This document shows, piece by piece, positions 23,424 to 35,151 of a stretch of 64,000 nucleotides of DNA. The notes beneath the pieces were generated by a model, which saw nothing but the letters and a program-made list of their open reading frames with translations, was not told where the DNA came from and searched no databases. Where the stretch lies: positions 48,384,153-48,448,152 of the forward strand of contig OZ005657.1 in NCBI GenBank assembly GCA_963930645.1, written 5' to 3'. Position 1 is the first letter of the stretch. Every line of letters begins with the position of its first letter. A program made the position numbers and the translations under genes. This DNA comes from Salticus scenicus (lineage: Eukaryota; Arthropoda; Arachnida; Araneae; Salticidae).

Positions 23424-23729
23424 CCATAGCCTCCTTAACTAGATGCCAAAATTAGGCAACTGTTGAAGTGGTCGACAGCGCCACCTAGTACAGATTATGG
23501 GATTTGTTTATTCAACTGTCACCAATAATTTAAAGAAGTGATAAATAATATAATCGACGTTTCTTCGATTCTATTCGCCTTTTATATATATCATATCACA
23601 CTTTTAAATATTTTTGGTGGCTGTTGAATAAAAAAGTAGCGCAGTCTGTACCAGGTGGCGCTGTCAACCGCTTCAACTGTTGCCTAGTTTCCGAGCTACG
23701 CGACAGGCATCTAGTTAAGGAGGCTATGG
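23424..23729. mobile_element. foldback element with TTGCA duplication and a MITE-like core
   Basis: The ends are CCATAGCCTCCTTAACTAGA and its exact inverse complement. Inverted similarity continues through GTTGAAGTGG and ACAGCGCCACCTAGTACAGA. TTGCA flanks both sides (23419-23423 and 23730-23734). The core at about 23500-23635 resembles the 1825-2002 family (TTATTCAACTGTCACCAATA against GGTGGCTGTTGAATAAA), so a hAT MITE either inserted here or gave rise to it. A 62-residue frame across it is an artefact. Confidence 0.75.
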
Positions 23730-23999
23730 TTGCACAATCTCTCAGTGACAAGTGCACAGCTAAATCTAATTTTAATGGAATGAATTCGACGATAATAGAA
23801 AATTGTTATTGAGTAGCATTTGTGACTTAAATGCAACGAATCTACTCTCAATAAACGAATAAGAAAATAAATGGGATGTAACACACAACAGGTATTTAAA
23901 AAAAACTTCATTGCAGGGCTCTCCTTTTATATTTGGTGGCGGGAAATCGATAGTTCATATTAAAGGGAATTAGTTAAATTCCGTTTCAAATTGACATAA

Positions 24000-24145
24000 G
24001 TTGGTTGAGTGGGTTTTACGTCGCACTAGAGCTACGCCATTACAATTGGTAACGGTCTGGAACTTCCCCCTAAGGGTGGTCGGAGACATGCCTTCACAAT
24101 TTTGATCCTCGCCGGAAGGGATGGCTCCCCAACTTACTTTCAGAT
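24000..24145 (-). mobile_element. SINE family A fragment, minus orientation
   Basis: TTGGTTGAGTGGGTTTTACG to GGAAGGGATGGCTCC is the inverse complement of part of the fuller copy at 31994-32335 and aligns with 49947-50177. Shared blocks include GTCGCACTAG, GGTAACGGTCTGG and GGTGGTCGGAGACATGCC. Confidence 0.7.
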
Positions 24146-24542
24146 TTTGATAATCATAACAGCATTATCAAAATCGGGAGACCATAACATAATATTTTTG
24201 GACAAATTTGATCGTCAAGCTTGTCAACCTCCATTTAGGCCGTCTTAACACTGCTATTATCTTTCTTGTGCCTTTACATGTATTTTGACCGCAGCAACAG
24301 TTTTAATAAAAGAAAAGAGTTTTATCATTTGTGTCAATATTATTACGCATTTTATATTACCCTCTTCTGTCGAAATTTCTAAAATAGAAAGTCATACGAT
24401 GTCCAAAAATTATGAGTTTTCGTCGATAACTTTAAAATGGGAGATCACGCAGTGACCAAAATGAAAGTGCACAACTAGACGTTATAACAGACCTACCTGC
24501 AATTATCAACGTTTTACATCCAACCATTTTTTTTTTAATTAT

Positions 24543-24668
24543 GCGAGACACACATGCACACACATATGCAAAGTGCATACATACATGCACACACATATGC
24601 GAGACACATACATGTGAGATACATCCACACACGCACATACATATGCGAGATACATACACACATGCACT
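24543..24668. repeat. CA/CATA-rich microsatellite
   Basis: This is an imperfect repeat of ACACATGCACACACATATGC and variants. The open frames on both strands here are products of the repeat. Confidence 0.85.
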
Positions 24669-25067
24669 ATTTCAAAAACGAGAGCATGTCGAAGATGTTT
24701 CAACAGCTAAATTGTAAAGAAATAAAGGATATTATAATGAATAAAATACCAAATAAATAGTTATATCAGAATGAGCTAGAAATATTTCTGAGAAAAGGAT
24801 ACCAAAATTTATATATTTAATGTTTTATTTTAGGTGGTTTTAATGGAAAATATTTTTTGGTTACAAATAGTAAAAATATGCTTGTTATCAAAACGAATTA
24901 TCGATCTAATTTAGAAAATACCCTTTTTAATAATATGTAATAGCGAAATAAATAAATAAAATAAAATAAATAAATAAATACATAATAATAAAAACATAAT
25001 ATAAATAAAATAAAAATTAATTAATTAATTAAAAAATAAAAAAAAATAATAATAATGAAATAAGCAA
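24669..25067. other. AT-rich DNA with AAAT microsatellite
   Basis: An AAATA/TAAT-rich low-complexity stretch runs from 24945 to 25060. No gene. Confidence 0.5.
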
Positions 25068-25071
25068 TTAA

Positions 25072-25936
25072 GGTGTCTGCCTATCTTTAAAACGCAATTT
25101 TCGGTCAAAACTCTGATTTTCTATTTTTGGGTTAATATTAAAGCCTGACATTTTGGCTTTCTAAATCAGTTTGAATTTTGTTTCTATCTTGCTTAGAACT
25201 TGAGTTACAGGCATTTTAATATTAGTCACTCACCAGTTTTTGTGACCGGAAATGACTCGTAAATGTTTGTTTACATAAATGTTTTACTCAATATAAGCAT
25301 CAAAATTTGTTATTGAATATAAAATGAATTTAAAAAAGAAAATAAAAAGCTTTGAAATAAATCAGGAACTTACTAAAATTATTTTTTGTTTAATAGGTAA
25401 AATCTTGTTTTTAAATTTGTTTTCTGCTTTTTCTCAAAATGAGATTTTTATCATTTTGCTTTATCCCAAAACATCATAACTCCAAAAGTTATAATTGAAA
25501 CGTTATGAAACTTTGACAAAATACTCTAGAGGAGTTGTTTTAGGGATTGAACTACGACAATGAATCTAGCTAAATTATTTTTTGTTTTTTTGTCGATAGA
25601 AGTTATGAACTGTCATGTAAATTCATGATTTTTTCAGCAAGTAAAAATGTTATCTTCTCTAAAATATTAAATAACATAGTTTTAGTTTTCAGAGTAGTTC
25701 ACTCCCTTAAGGACCTTTCATTAATATAAATAAAACTTATCTTTATTTAAATTTGACTTATGATGTTTCGTAAAAGTGCTTTTTCTTTTCGGAAATTTTA
25801 TGTATATTTTGAGCCTAATTATCAAAATATTTTAGAATTTGTAGATTTTTTTTTCAGGTTATTCACTGCTTTTTACTATATTCTATCATATAATGCACAT
25901 AAATAGGCAATTTTTCAATTATTAAGAAAAATCACC
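25072..25936. mobile_element. candidate TTAA-flanked non-coding element
   Basis: TTAA at 25068-25071 is followed by GGTG, and CACC at 25933-25936 is followed by TTAA (25937-25940). TTGCC-type motifs sit just inside both ends (GTCTGCCTATCTTT; AATAGGCAATTTTT). Only about 4 bp of the ends form a perfect inverted repeat. TTAA targets are used by piggyBac and Kolobok elements. It has no coding capacity. The support is modest. Confidence 0.35.
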
Positions 25937-25940
25937 TTAA

Positions 25941-27293
25941 CATTTACTTCGATATTGCATCATAGCGCAGATAAAATACAACATTAAACCAGTTTCATTT
26001 TTCAATGCACGAATAGTTTTTGAAGGCAATGAATATTATTTTAAAAATACAAGCCGAAATAAAATATAAATTACCCCTAGCAAACTCATATTTCTTCAAA
26101 TACAACTCTATAAAGCTTAAATCTCTTTGCAACTGTAAGTATTTAAAGTGAAAAAATTTTGATGAGAAAAATTGCCCTCTGATCGATGGATAACATTTAT
26201 TTCATCAAATTTTCGCTACCAAACAATCAGTTTAACGTTCTATGTTGCCACTCTCTTAAATTTTGTGTAGTAATTCACATTCAGGTACTTTCTTTCTGAA
26301 AATATAAAACTAGTAATTTTAAAAATAAAGTAATTCATTTTCTCTCCGGGACGTATTTCATTTCTAGGCCAAATTTAAGTTTTTATGTTCATGGTTTCCA
26401 TTAGTCGGATATAACTATTCAGCTATGAACGTTGAGCTAAGTAGAGCAATGACTGCTTCTAGAACATTAATATTTGTACCCTGCTACACCGAAAGCGTAA
26501 AATTTTAAAGAATGATATTAAATAAAATTTTCAAGCCTTTCAAGTGAAAAAAAAAGCGTCTGAAGAAACAAACGGTTAGAGTGCACTTCAAATTTTATTT
26601 CAGAGTAAAATATATTTAGTTCATTTTATGATAAACTACAACACATTACAAAAAAAAAAAAAAGAAGAACATTAAGTTTTATTGCACTTTTGTGCTTTGA
26701 AATTTGTAATAAATTTTGCAAACAGAAGTTTATTAGAAACGTTAGAAACACAAGTTTATAGCTGAATGCGGTAAAAAAAAATAAAAAAAAATAGAATAAT
26801 AACAATAATAAAAACAAAATATTTAAACATTTCAAGAATGCAAGTTTAATGTATTCGGTATTATATTTTACCAAATCTTTCGCATGATCTCCGAAAGAAA
26901 GGTTTTCATTCAACTAAGCACACTTGTTCCAAACCTTACATTCCACCACAATCCTAGAATTCGGACTGATTTTGATCGTAATCGATAAAGTATGAAGTAT
27001 TTTTAAAACAATAAATATTTTTCAATAAATATTTTCTCAGTTCCCAAAACCATTAAATATTGCAAGGGACACACTATAATGACAAGAAAAAAAACATTAG
27101 AGCGTAAAAAAAATTTCTTCTTATTAAATTCTCCTTATACCTTTAAATTAAATTACAAATTAACATTATAAGCTAAAGAAAAAGAAACCTCTTTGGCATT
27201 TACTCAACAATTATATGGTTAAAAAGGAATTAGTCCACCTAGTTCTACTTTTCTTTATGCTTGGTGACAGCTGTTAAACATTAAAACATCATT

Positions 27294-27331
<38 letters not shown>

Positions 27332-28196
27332 TTTGTGTGAATTAGTTAACAAAATTTTTCCTCTTAACTTTAAAAAAATAAAAAATAAATAAATAAATAA
27401 ATAAAACAGGGGATTTCTGCTAGAATTTTATAAGATTATAGTATATAAAATGTAAATTCATTGATTGTTGATAAATGTTACATTGTTGATAAATGTAATT
27501 CTCAGTCAAACGGCAGTTGTACAAATGTTTCCCGCAGTCAAAACACTCTGAAAATTTCTTTTACATTGGGACGATTCACAGCGTTCTCATGATAAAGCTG
27601 CACGTCAGTCAGATTCGCCCTTTCTTCTTCCCCATATGTTATCTGATGGAAATTTTGTTGCTTCGTATTATTAGAATATTTCAGAAAAGAAGTTTTTCCA
27701 CTTCTGTTTTTTTAATTCCGCTCTTTGAACATGTCGCCTTTTATCTTAATCAGCATTTTTTTTTTCTTTTTTAAGTAAATATTTTATTTTACGAAGTAAA
27801 CCCGAAAACAAATATTTAAACTTATTATTATTATTACTTTTAAATTGTTCACTAAGATAAAAGATATGTTTTAAGAGTGAGCTTCAAAGAACAGAATTCG
27901 AAAAATTTAAGTTTTTGAATGAGATATTCTTAGCATATGAAGCAATAAAAACTTCATAGGATTTGCATAGAAAGGGAGAAAGAGGGAATTTGATTGTTGT
28001 TAACTCCTTATGTGTTAATACTGACAATCCTTTGACAATCCTTTGGTTAAATGTTAAAGGGTATACGCTGTAGAGAATAATTGGCAGCCATATTCTCAAT
28101 TGTAGATCTTAAATCCTAGATCTTAGATCTTACTAGATCTTAAATATGAACTTAAATACTTAATTTCTTAATTAGCTAGTAATAAGAAGAGCTCGA
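25941..28196. other. AT-rich DNA, no gene seen
   Basis: It contains A-rich tracts (26648-26664, 26770-26800), a TTA microsatellite (27301-27331), an AAAT array (27368-27405) and a short AGATCTTA repeat at 28104-28145. The open frames are low complexity, without recognisable domains. Confidence 0.5.
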
Positions 28197-28201
28197 GATA
28201 A

Positions 28202-28866
28202 TGTTAACAAATAAATAACAGAGTTTATTTAGCATTCAATATCAAGGAGGGCGTTGAGCTAACTCAATTTAAATAAATGACTTCAGGAAATAACCTTAAC
28301 AAGACATAAAATAAAAGTATCTCACCAATGCTGATCTTTTTTGGCTACTGCTCTCTGCTACTACTAACTATTCTCACTTCAGAGTGTCGAGCGGATTCCC
28401 GATACACGACAGACTCTTTTCCTAGTTTACGCCCCAATACTACACCTCTCTACCATCACTTCACACACACCATAATCCGGTGCAACTCACTATCACCACT
28501 AACTCCAATTCACACTACTCTTTACTCCACACTAATCAGCTACCAATCCATTACCCCTAGCAATTCACTATCCTTCATTTTATACTACATTCAACAACTT
28601 CCTTTCCTTTCATTTCAATCAAAAGCTTTTAAAATCACTTCTAATTCATCTAACACTGAGATCCTAATTATTTCACTGCAGCACCATGCCGACATAAAAC
28701 TAACTCGACCAAGACTTTCGCCGAGTCACTGGCGACGAAGTGCCTTAACCGTCCCAACTTTGGTGACGGTCTATAGTCTCGACCTCACAACGCTTTTGCT
28801 GTTTTCACTTGGCAGAAGCATTTGCTTACATGAAAATGGCAGATGTGTAGAATTAGACCCGTGTGC
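28202..28866 (-). mobile_element. candidate solo LTR, minus orientation
   Basis: On the minus strand this stretch has the order expected of an LTR: a TATAAAA box (complement near 28583-28589), then an AATAAA signal inside GCTAAATAAACTCTGTTATT, then an end reading GTTAACA. A 5-bp repeat, GATAA, lies at 28197-28201 and 28867-28871, matching a retroelement target duplication. The minus-strand 5' end would read GCACACGG instead of the usual TG, which counts against it. The 187-residue open frame on the plus strand is Ser/Thr/Leu-rich and I consider it antisense to the LTR and not a real protein. No internal gag-pol region is adjacent. Confidence 0.4.
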
Positions 28867-28871
28867 GATAA

Positions 28872-29255
28872 TAGGAACACTTTCCTTATGATTATATTTT
28901 TTGTTGTTATACAGGAAAAAGTCCTGCTTACGGACTTTAACTTGAGAACAAACATAATTATTCTTTTAAACGTAATGTCTAGGTATAGTAAAATGGATAT
29001 GTGCCACAAGTTGCAATCAGTTACAGCGCTATCTGGCGTCAAACATCGAAATCAGCGTTCCTAAATCATTAACGGTAAGATATATGAAAAAATAATAAGG
29101 TACAAAGTTGTAGAACTCCCGGTTTAGTACGAAAAGACACCCCTGACATAAAAATGCTGAGAAAAGAACGGATAAATACACGTTTGTTAGGTCAAGGTTT
29201 TCCTAATGTACGACGTTAAAATCCGCTTACTGAATCCACTGACTGTCTAAATGAA

Positions 29256-29286
<31 letters not shown>

Positions 29287-29587
29287 CAACAAAAGCTATA
29301 GTAGTTGACATTATAATTCAGTAGAACGGCGCATGTTTCTCGTTCGAAAGAGCAGTGATTAAAAGATTTTTCATTTTTTCTCCTTTCGTATGCATTTTTT
29401 AAAAATCACGGATTTGGGGAATCTCGGCCAAACAAATATTTTACAATTCTGTCCTAAGCATTATTGTACTCAAGGTATCTTTTTGACGTAAATCGAGGAC
29501 GTTCCAGAACACTGTTATTAACTTTTTTCTCGTGCCTCTTAGCGTTTTTCCAAATTAGGAACGTTAGTTCTGCTGTTTGGCACTGTA
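28872..29587. other. no gene seen
   Basis: A T tract lies at about 29261-29286. No repeats or coding domains were recognised. Confidence 0.5.
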
Positions 29588-30070
29588 CGCTGAGAAAAAA
29601 ATATATACTGCCTTCATCTAGAATGAATAAATGGTCATTTTCTAAATCCTTAAACTAGAAATATAGATTTCCGAGCTATGCGCATAAGGCATGCCAATAA
29701 ACTGAATAGATGAAATGGTCGAGAATTTCTAGTCTACACATTTCTAGATGGTGAAACAATATTCTGAATATTCTGAATCTTTTGTATTACGAGAAATTCT
29801 CGCTTAATTTTCTAGAATTGGGTCATAAATCAAGATTATAGCTGCTGAAACCAGCCTCTTGTATTCACATTTATTTGAAAATATTTTGAAATAAGTTTGT
29901 CCTCGATAGTATAGGCAAACGCTCAAGAATTCTGATAGAGGTTTCCAGAATTCGCTTTCGAAGGGGACAAGAAAATTTTTTATAAGAAATTTATAAGGAT
30001 GACATGGAACTATTTTTTCTAGAGTCACAATTTAGATTCTAGATGTCAGTTATAGAATTGTTTCTCAGTG
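29588..30070 (-). mobile_element. CACTGAG-ended element, copy 1 (inverted)
   Basis: The 483-bp element starts CGCTGAGAAAAAAATATATA and ends TTTCTCAGTG. It aligns in inverse complement with 49019-49493 along its whole length, for example AAATATAGATTTCCGAGCTA, AATTTCTAGTCTACACATTT and ATTCTCGCTTAATTTTCTAG. Two full-length copies with matching ends define a family. It has no coding capacity. A 12-bp inverted end (CACTGAGAAAAA) suggests a cut-and-paste MITE, but I cannot name the superfamily. Confidence 0.75.
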
Positions 30071-30182
30071 TATTGGCGTGCCTTATACTCATAGCTCGGA
30101 AATCTATATTTCTAGTTTAGGGATTTAGAAAAGGACCACCTATTCGTTCTAGATGAAAGCGGTATTTTTTTTTTTCTCAGTG
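30071..30182 (+). mobile_element. CACTGAG element fragment, opposite orientation
   Basis: Immediately after the previous copy, TTGGCGTGCCTTATACTCAT to TTTTTCTCAGTG repeats the other end in plus orientation. It matches 49383-49493. The adjacent opposite-orientation copies make a local inverted repeat. Confidence 0.75.
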
Positions 30183-31993
30183 TAGCCGATCTCAACTTGT
30201 AACACATTGCTACATTATTATACCTACGCACTATACGTTGCACCTACTATATTTATTCACTGGTTAACTGGGTGGTCAGTATTTTAGCGATACCTTGTAT
30301 AATACTCAGATAAATATATAACATTTTATGTCTTCATTTTTGTTTCTAATTCAGCGTTAAATATTAATGATTATTATGTAAAAAAGCATTTATAATGTTT
30401 AGAATTTTTCAAAAGAAAAAAATAAATATTTTAGATATATATTAATATATTATATTTTAGTACGTTGCTTTTCAGTAATTTATTATAAAGCACAGATAAG
30501 ACTTACTTTTAAAGTAATTACAGTTTCACAATATTGCCTGCATTTCATAGAAATTATATCTTCTATTCACTTAATTCGCAAGTAAATAAGTAAATTGATG
30601 TAATTCTCGGAGTCAGCACTTTCAACGTGCTCTTAATTTAATTTGTACGCATTTTCAGTTGACTTATCTTTTAATGAAAGCAGAAAATCTTTTAAAATCA
30701 CTTAATTACTTATCTATATTTTCTCTATTTTTGAGAAAACGTTTTAATTGCTGGTAATTGCAAGAATGTGTACGAGTTTTCCGAATTTCAAAAGGTGAAA
30801 TTCTATGCTTCAGAATACGTTTTGAAACAAAAATTAATGTTTTAGGTCTCATTAAAACTTACTACGAATGTATTAATTTTCTATCAGATGAAAATATTCA
30901 TAGAAGAAGAAACTTTTGTTTTTGTCTCCTTCATTTGATAATAATAATAATAAAAATATTATTTAATGTTTTATTTTCTATTTAATGTTTCTTTTCATGT
31001 GTGAAGATAAGTATAGAAATTTCGAATTCATTACAGTAAGAAGAACATAAAACCTTACATTGAATGATGAAGAAAAGGAACTTTATAGACAAACACGTTA
31101 AAATTCAAATATACGCAACAATTGTTTTGGACCAAAATAATTAACTCAATTTTTCATCACAGAAAAAAAGTATGTTACCAGTCAGGCGCGAAAGTAGTAA
31201 CGCTGAAGGAAATATTTTTAAGAAGCGTAATATTTCAAATAACATATTGAAAAATTTAATTAAGGATTACATTACTGCTCTCTTGTTGCACAGGCGTAAT
31301 TCCCCCCCCCCCCTCTCCCCCGGACGAAAGGTTGAACTTTGAACCGAAAGAATTGTTGATAAATTTTGTATATCCTGACCTTTGTTCACAAAATATGACT
31401 CTTACTTCTTTATTTGAAATTCAGCACGAAAAGTGTACAAAATTGCTTTTGTATAGACGTTGGACAAAATAATGGAAACATTTTCAGATTTACACGTTTT
31501 GTGGAATATATTGAAAAATAATTTATGGATTATTATTAAATTTTGCTTTAAAGAAAACATTTTTTCTTATATTTTTCAACAAATAGTTTGTCACAAAAGC
31601 TCTAAATTCTATAACATGAGAAATATTTTGTAATTACCCTGTATATGGAAATGCATAGACTGATTTGCGAATTTTTGATAAGTTTATAAATGTCATATTT
31701 TTATACGCGTGTATAGAATTTTGTAAGACTAGCACGAATAATTAATGAGTTATCAAAATTTTATTAACAAATTCAAATATTTTTCGCAAGATTTTACTTT
31801 ATAACTCTAAAAGTTTTTATCCAAATTTCCCGAAACTTTTAGAAAACATGCCAACATACGTCTGAATCATTATGCTACAATTTAAAACAAATGCATATAA
31901 TATTGAGAGAGATATGGACAGATGCATTAGATAATGTTTTACTGCGCATGCGCGATCTGTAGTGAAAAGACTTTGGCATCTCGCTCTCGTTGA
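30183..31993. other. AT-rich DNA, no gene seen
   Basis: A C run lies at 31302-31313. At 31449-31475 GTTGGACAAAATAATGGAAA resembles the end of a Tc1-like element, but I found no partner. The 30758-30985 open frame has no recognisable domain. Confidence 0.45.
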
Positions 31994-32335
31994 CGGTCCA
32001 CGGTAGCCCAGTTGTTAGAGCTCACAATTCGTAATTGAAAGACTGCGGGTACGGGCGACTGCCGGCCAAAGACCATTGGGTACACTAATGGTGGCTCTGG
32101 CTGGTGCACGTAAAATCCGTTGTGGCCGCAATGTCCTCCATGTTCCCATTCAAATTATACCTCTGGGGGTCACCGAAGCGGGGGAACCATCCCCACCGTG
32201 GAAGATCAAAATTGCGATGGCATGTCTCCGGACCACCCATATAGAATTTATAGAACTAAACCCTAGGGGTGAATCCCAGACCGTCGACAATTGCCCATTG
32301 TGCAGCACTAGTGCGATGTAAAAACCCAACCAACT
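31994..32335 (+). mobile_element. SINE family A, most complete copy
   Basis: The 5' head contains GTAGCCCAGTTGTTAGAGC (A-box-like) and GACTGCGGGTACGGGCG (a degenerate B box), indicating a tRNA-derived pol III promoter. The body runs from GCTGGTGCACGTAAAATCC through CTCTGGGGGTCACCGAAGCG and ends GCGATGTAAAAACCCAACCA. The body is shared with 24000-24145 and 49947-50177, both inverted. It is GC-richer than the surroundings. An 81-residue open frame in it is incidental. Confidence 0.8.
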
Positions 32336-33019
32336 TTCTAGTTGACTGTCATGGAAATTCGTAAAGATATCAGTTATTAAATGAGCTGTCTTTCAGCTGT
32401 TTTCTAAAAAGAGCTTGACGATACGGCATCATTCCCAAATTTTTCTTTTTATCATCAAGGTAGAGATTAAAATAATAGTAATGCTTTTAATTTTAGACGC
32501 TTTGGAAAATATTTTGAAAACTGATGATATGCTTTTTACCTTTGGAAATGTGACGCATGTTTTACCTCATATTTTTTAGTGACTATTTAGACACAAAAAT
32601 AATTACTAGATTAATAACATATTTAAAATAACAAGCTGCATTTTTAATCACCTACTAGCATGAACGAAAAAAAAAAAAAAAAAAACCCTCAGAATGATGT
32701 GTTTTTTACAAATATTTACACGGACCCTCTGCAATAATTGTATTCATTTGTGTAAGAATTAGATGCATATGCATTATAATATGAATATATTGATTTTAAT
32801 TTGAAAATTTTTAGCATGTTTTTCTTTAAAAAGTGCAAGGCTTCAACAAAATTTAATACCATTTTCATAAACACTGAAACTTTTTCCATGCAAAATACAA
32901 CTACTAGAAAACAAATATATTAAATATTTAGCATAAATTAATTTTTAATTAATGTGATAAACATGGCAAAAACATTTTGAGAAAATTTAATAATTAAATT
33001 TATAGGGCAACATCTGCAT
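32336..33019. other. AT-rich DNA, no gene seen
   Basis: There is only an A tract near 32669-32685. Nothing recognisable. Confidence 0.5.
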
Positions 33020-33245
33020 GAAGTAACCGCCTACTCAGTGACTGAGATGTTCTGTTCTCTAAGTTGGTTGTCAAGAGGTGTCGGATTCGATCCCAGATCA
33101 CGCTCGTCTGCCTAGCCATTCCGAGTTTTCTGTGATTTCTTCTGAAACTATTGTTTAGGACCCTTTATAAAAATGTTTTTTATGGAGGGTATCCCATCCA
33201 GGCCTAGTGTATTATGACGAGTCGAATATCGTGAAAATTCAACAA
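33020..33245 (+). mobile_element. tRNA-headed SINE, family B, copy 2
   Basis: The B-box-like stretch GGATTCGATCCCAG at about 33082-33095 is followed by TTTCTGTGATTTCTTCTGAA and then GGAGGGTATCCCATCCAGGC. This parallels the copy at 16765-16985 with many substitutions. Confidence 0.55.
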
Positions 33246-34142
33246 ATATAGTGAACTAACAACATTTATAAACATACATAATAAACGGATTTAAAATTTG
33301 CAGATGAATCGATGCATTTCCAGATACAGGGTAATCACAAATAATTCTCATCTTATTGAATTTGTTGTTCGTCCCCTGAAAGCCTTCGTGACAATATTTT
33401 TCCCGAAAAATATGAGGAAAAACATGTTTTCTTTTTTCCCAAAATTCAAGAACAATCCATTAGGTATTTTTGAAGATGATAATAATAATAATAACCGTGT
33501 AAAACTGAAAATGTTTCCAACATCAGTAAGTAATGCGGTAATTTCTAAAGCTGTAATAATTTTATATAACTTTAGAATTTATAAAATAATATATATACAT
33601 TATTATGTTTCTCTATCTCACAAAAAAAAAAATCTGTATTTTATTTCTGAAAGTGACAATGTATACTAAACACGACATTGGAAAATATCGGCTATTTTTA
33701 TATAAATATGTTCTCAGACACTTTTTGTGAAAAGTATTTTTATGTAAAAAAGATTCTTTGTGGCCTGAATAATACTCAGAAAGTTTACCAAGTTTTAAAA
33801 TCTCCAGAATTCTAGTCTAAATAAAAACTCTTTGAGATTTTCTTTCGTTATGTAAAATGCAAAATGTAGTAAAATCCTTAATATGAGCAAATAAAGCACA
33901 GTCTGTTTTCAAAATTGCTTTTACTTGGAAAAACAGGAATTCTACTTTAAAAGCATATGTTGCATTTGTCGAATTGTTGTTGTTGTTATTATTATTTTAA
34001 AATACAATATAGAGTTAAGCATTATTTATTTATTTATTTATTTATTTTATTTTATAAACTGCAGAACAATGTTCCGTAATATTTAAAGATGCAATTTTCA
34101 AGCATAGCTCTTTATACATTATAACGCTAATCAGAAAAAAAA

Positions 34143-34182
<40 letters not shown>

Positions 34183-34377
34183 TGTAAATATACGAACATA
34201 AAGAAAAACTGGCATTGAACATATATATATTTGCTTTTAATAAAAGCAAATCAAAAAAGTTGCACTATACGTTAATATATGCATCCATTACTATTCTAGT
34301 TGCAAACGTTCACGCTTTTTTGGCGCTACCAATTTTTTTTTTTTTTTTTTTAATCAGAGAGTAACGTTTTAGAGATA
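33246..34377. other. AT-rich DNA, no gene seen
   Basis: It contains TTTA (34023-34046), A and AT tracts (34138-34182) and a T tract (34334-34351). The 123-residue open frame at 33298-33669 has no recognisable domain and includes an AATAAT repeat. Confidence 0.5.
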
Positions 34378-34379
34378 TA

Positions 34380-34860
34380 CAGGGTGAGTTTGACATAATC
34401 TGCCAAACGAAAGGAGGTGATAGAACAGCCCATGGGGAGCATAAAACACAATAGAAACCCTGTCCTATCTCTAACCGTTTCCGAGTTATGATAGATAGAA
34501 GAAAAATCTGTTTTTTTCCATCCCGTCTGAAAAAACCCACATTTGTGAACATCCTGAAAGACTTACACGCAAAATAAGCGCATATTTGGAAAGAGCAGAC
34601 AAACTCCTATCAGGTGACTCCATTTACATCAGGATACCTTAATTTGACGGCGAGCTACAAGCGCTAAAACATTGGCGAAGTTTAAAATCGAGTTGTCTCC
34701 AAATTCTTTAACCGGCAATTCTGCAAACACCGTTCAAGCTACAATCGGTCAAATTTACCAAAAACTTCTCCATTCCACAAGCTTTAGAATGAGCTCACAA
34801 TAAACCATATCGGTGTTCTAATTCAGGAGAAATTTAGCCTTTTGTTTAAAAAGTACATCA
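34380..34860. repeat. left long terminal inverted repeat
   Basis: It pairs with 36680-37160 in inverse complement, with scattered substitutions and small indels. The divergence between the arms shows that the insertion is not recent. Confidence 0.8.
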
Positions 34861-35151
34861 CTGAACTCGACGTTACTCGAGAAGGAGACTCACGGGGTGC
34901 CATTGTCGTTCCTGATTTCATGTCCGCCTTCAGCCCGCTGTTTTTTAGATGCAAAAAAGAAAGTTTTAGAAGACATACAAGAAAAGTAGCAGTTGTATTA
35001 AGTTTACAAACACAATGGAATGGAAACAAAAGAAGTATGACGTTTCTCCTGTCTTTCACAGAGGAATATGCAAAAAAAAAAAAAAGAAAAAAAAAGTCGT
35101 ATCTCACGTTTATGATTAAAGCACATATGCATTCGAAAGGATGTGTGAAAT

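Noticed and set aside
24543..24668. Open frames with His/Tyr/Thr or Cys/Val repeats
   Set aside because: They are translations of a CA/CATA microsatellite.
28328..28891. 187-residue plus-strand open frame with hydrophobic start
   Set aside because: The composition is low complexity (Ser, Thr, Leu), there is no recognisable domain, and it lies antisense to LTR-like signals.
31449..31640. Possible Tc1-type end GTTGGACAAAATAATGGAAA
   Set aside because: No partner end, no TA-flanked structure and no transposase nearby; kept only as a remark.
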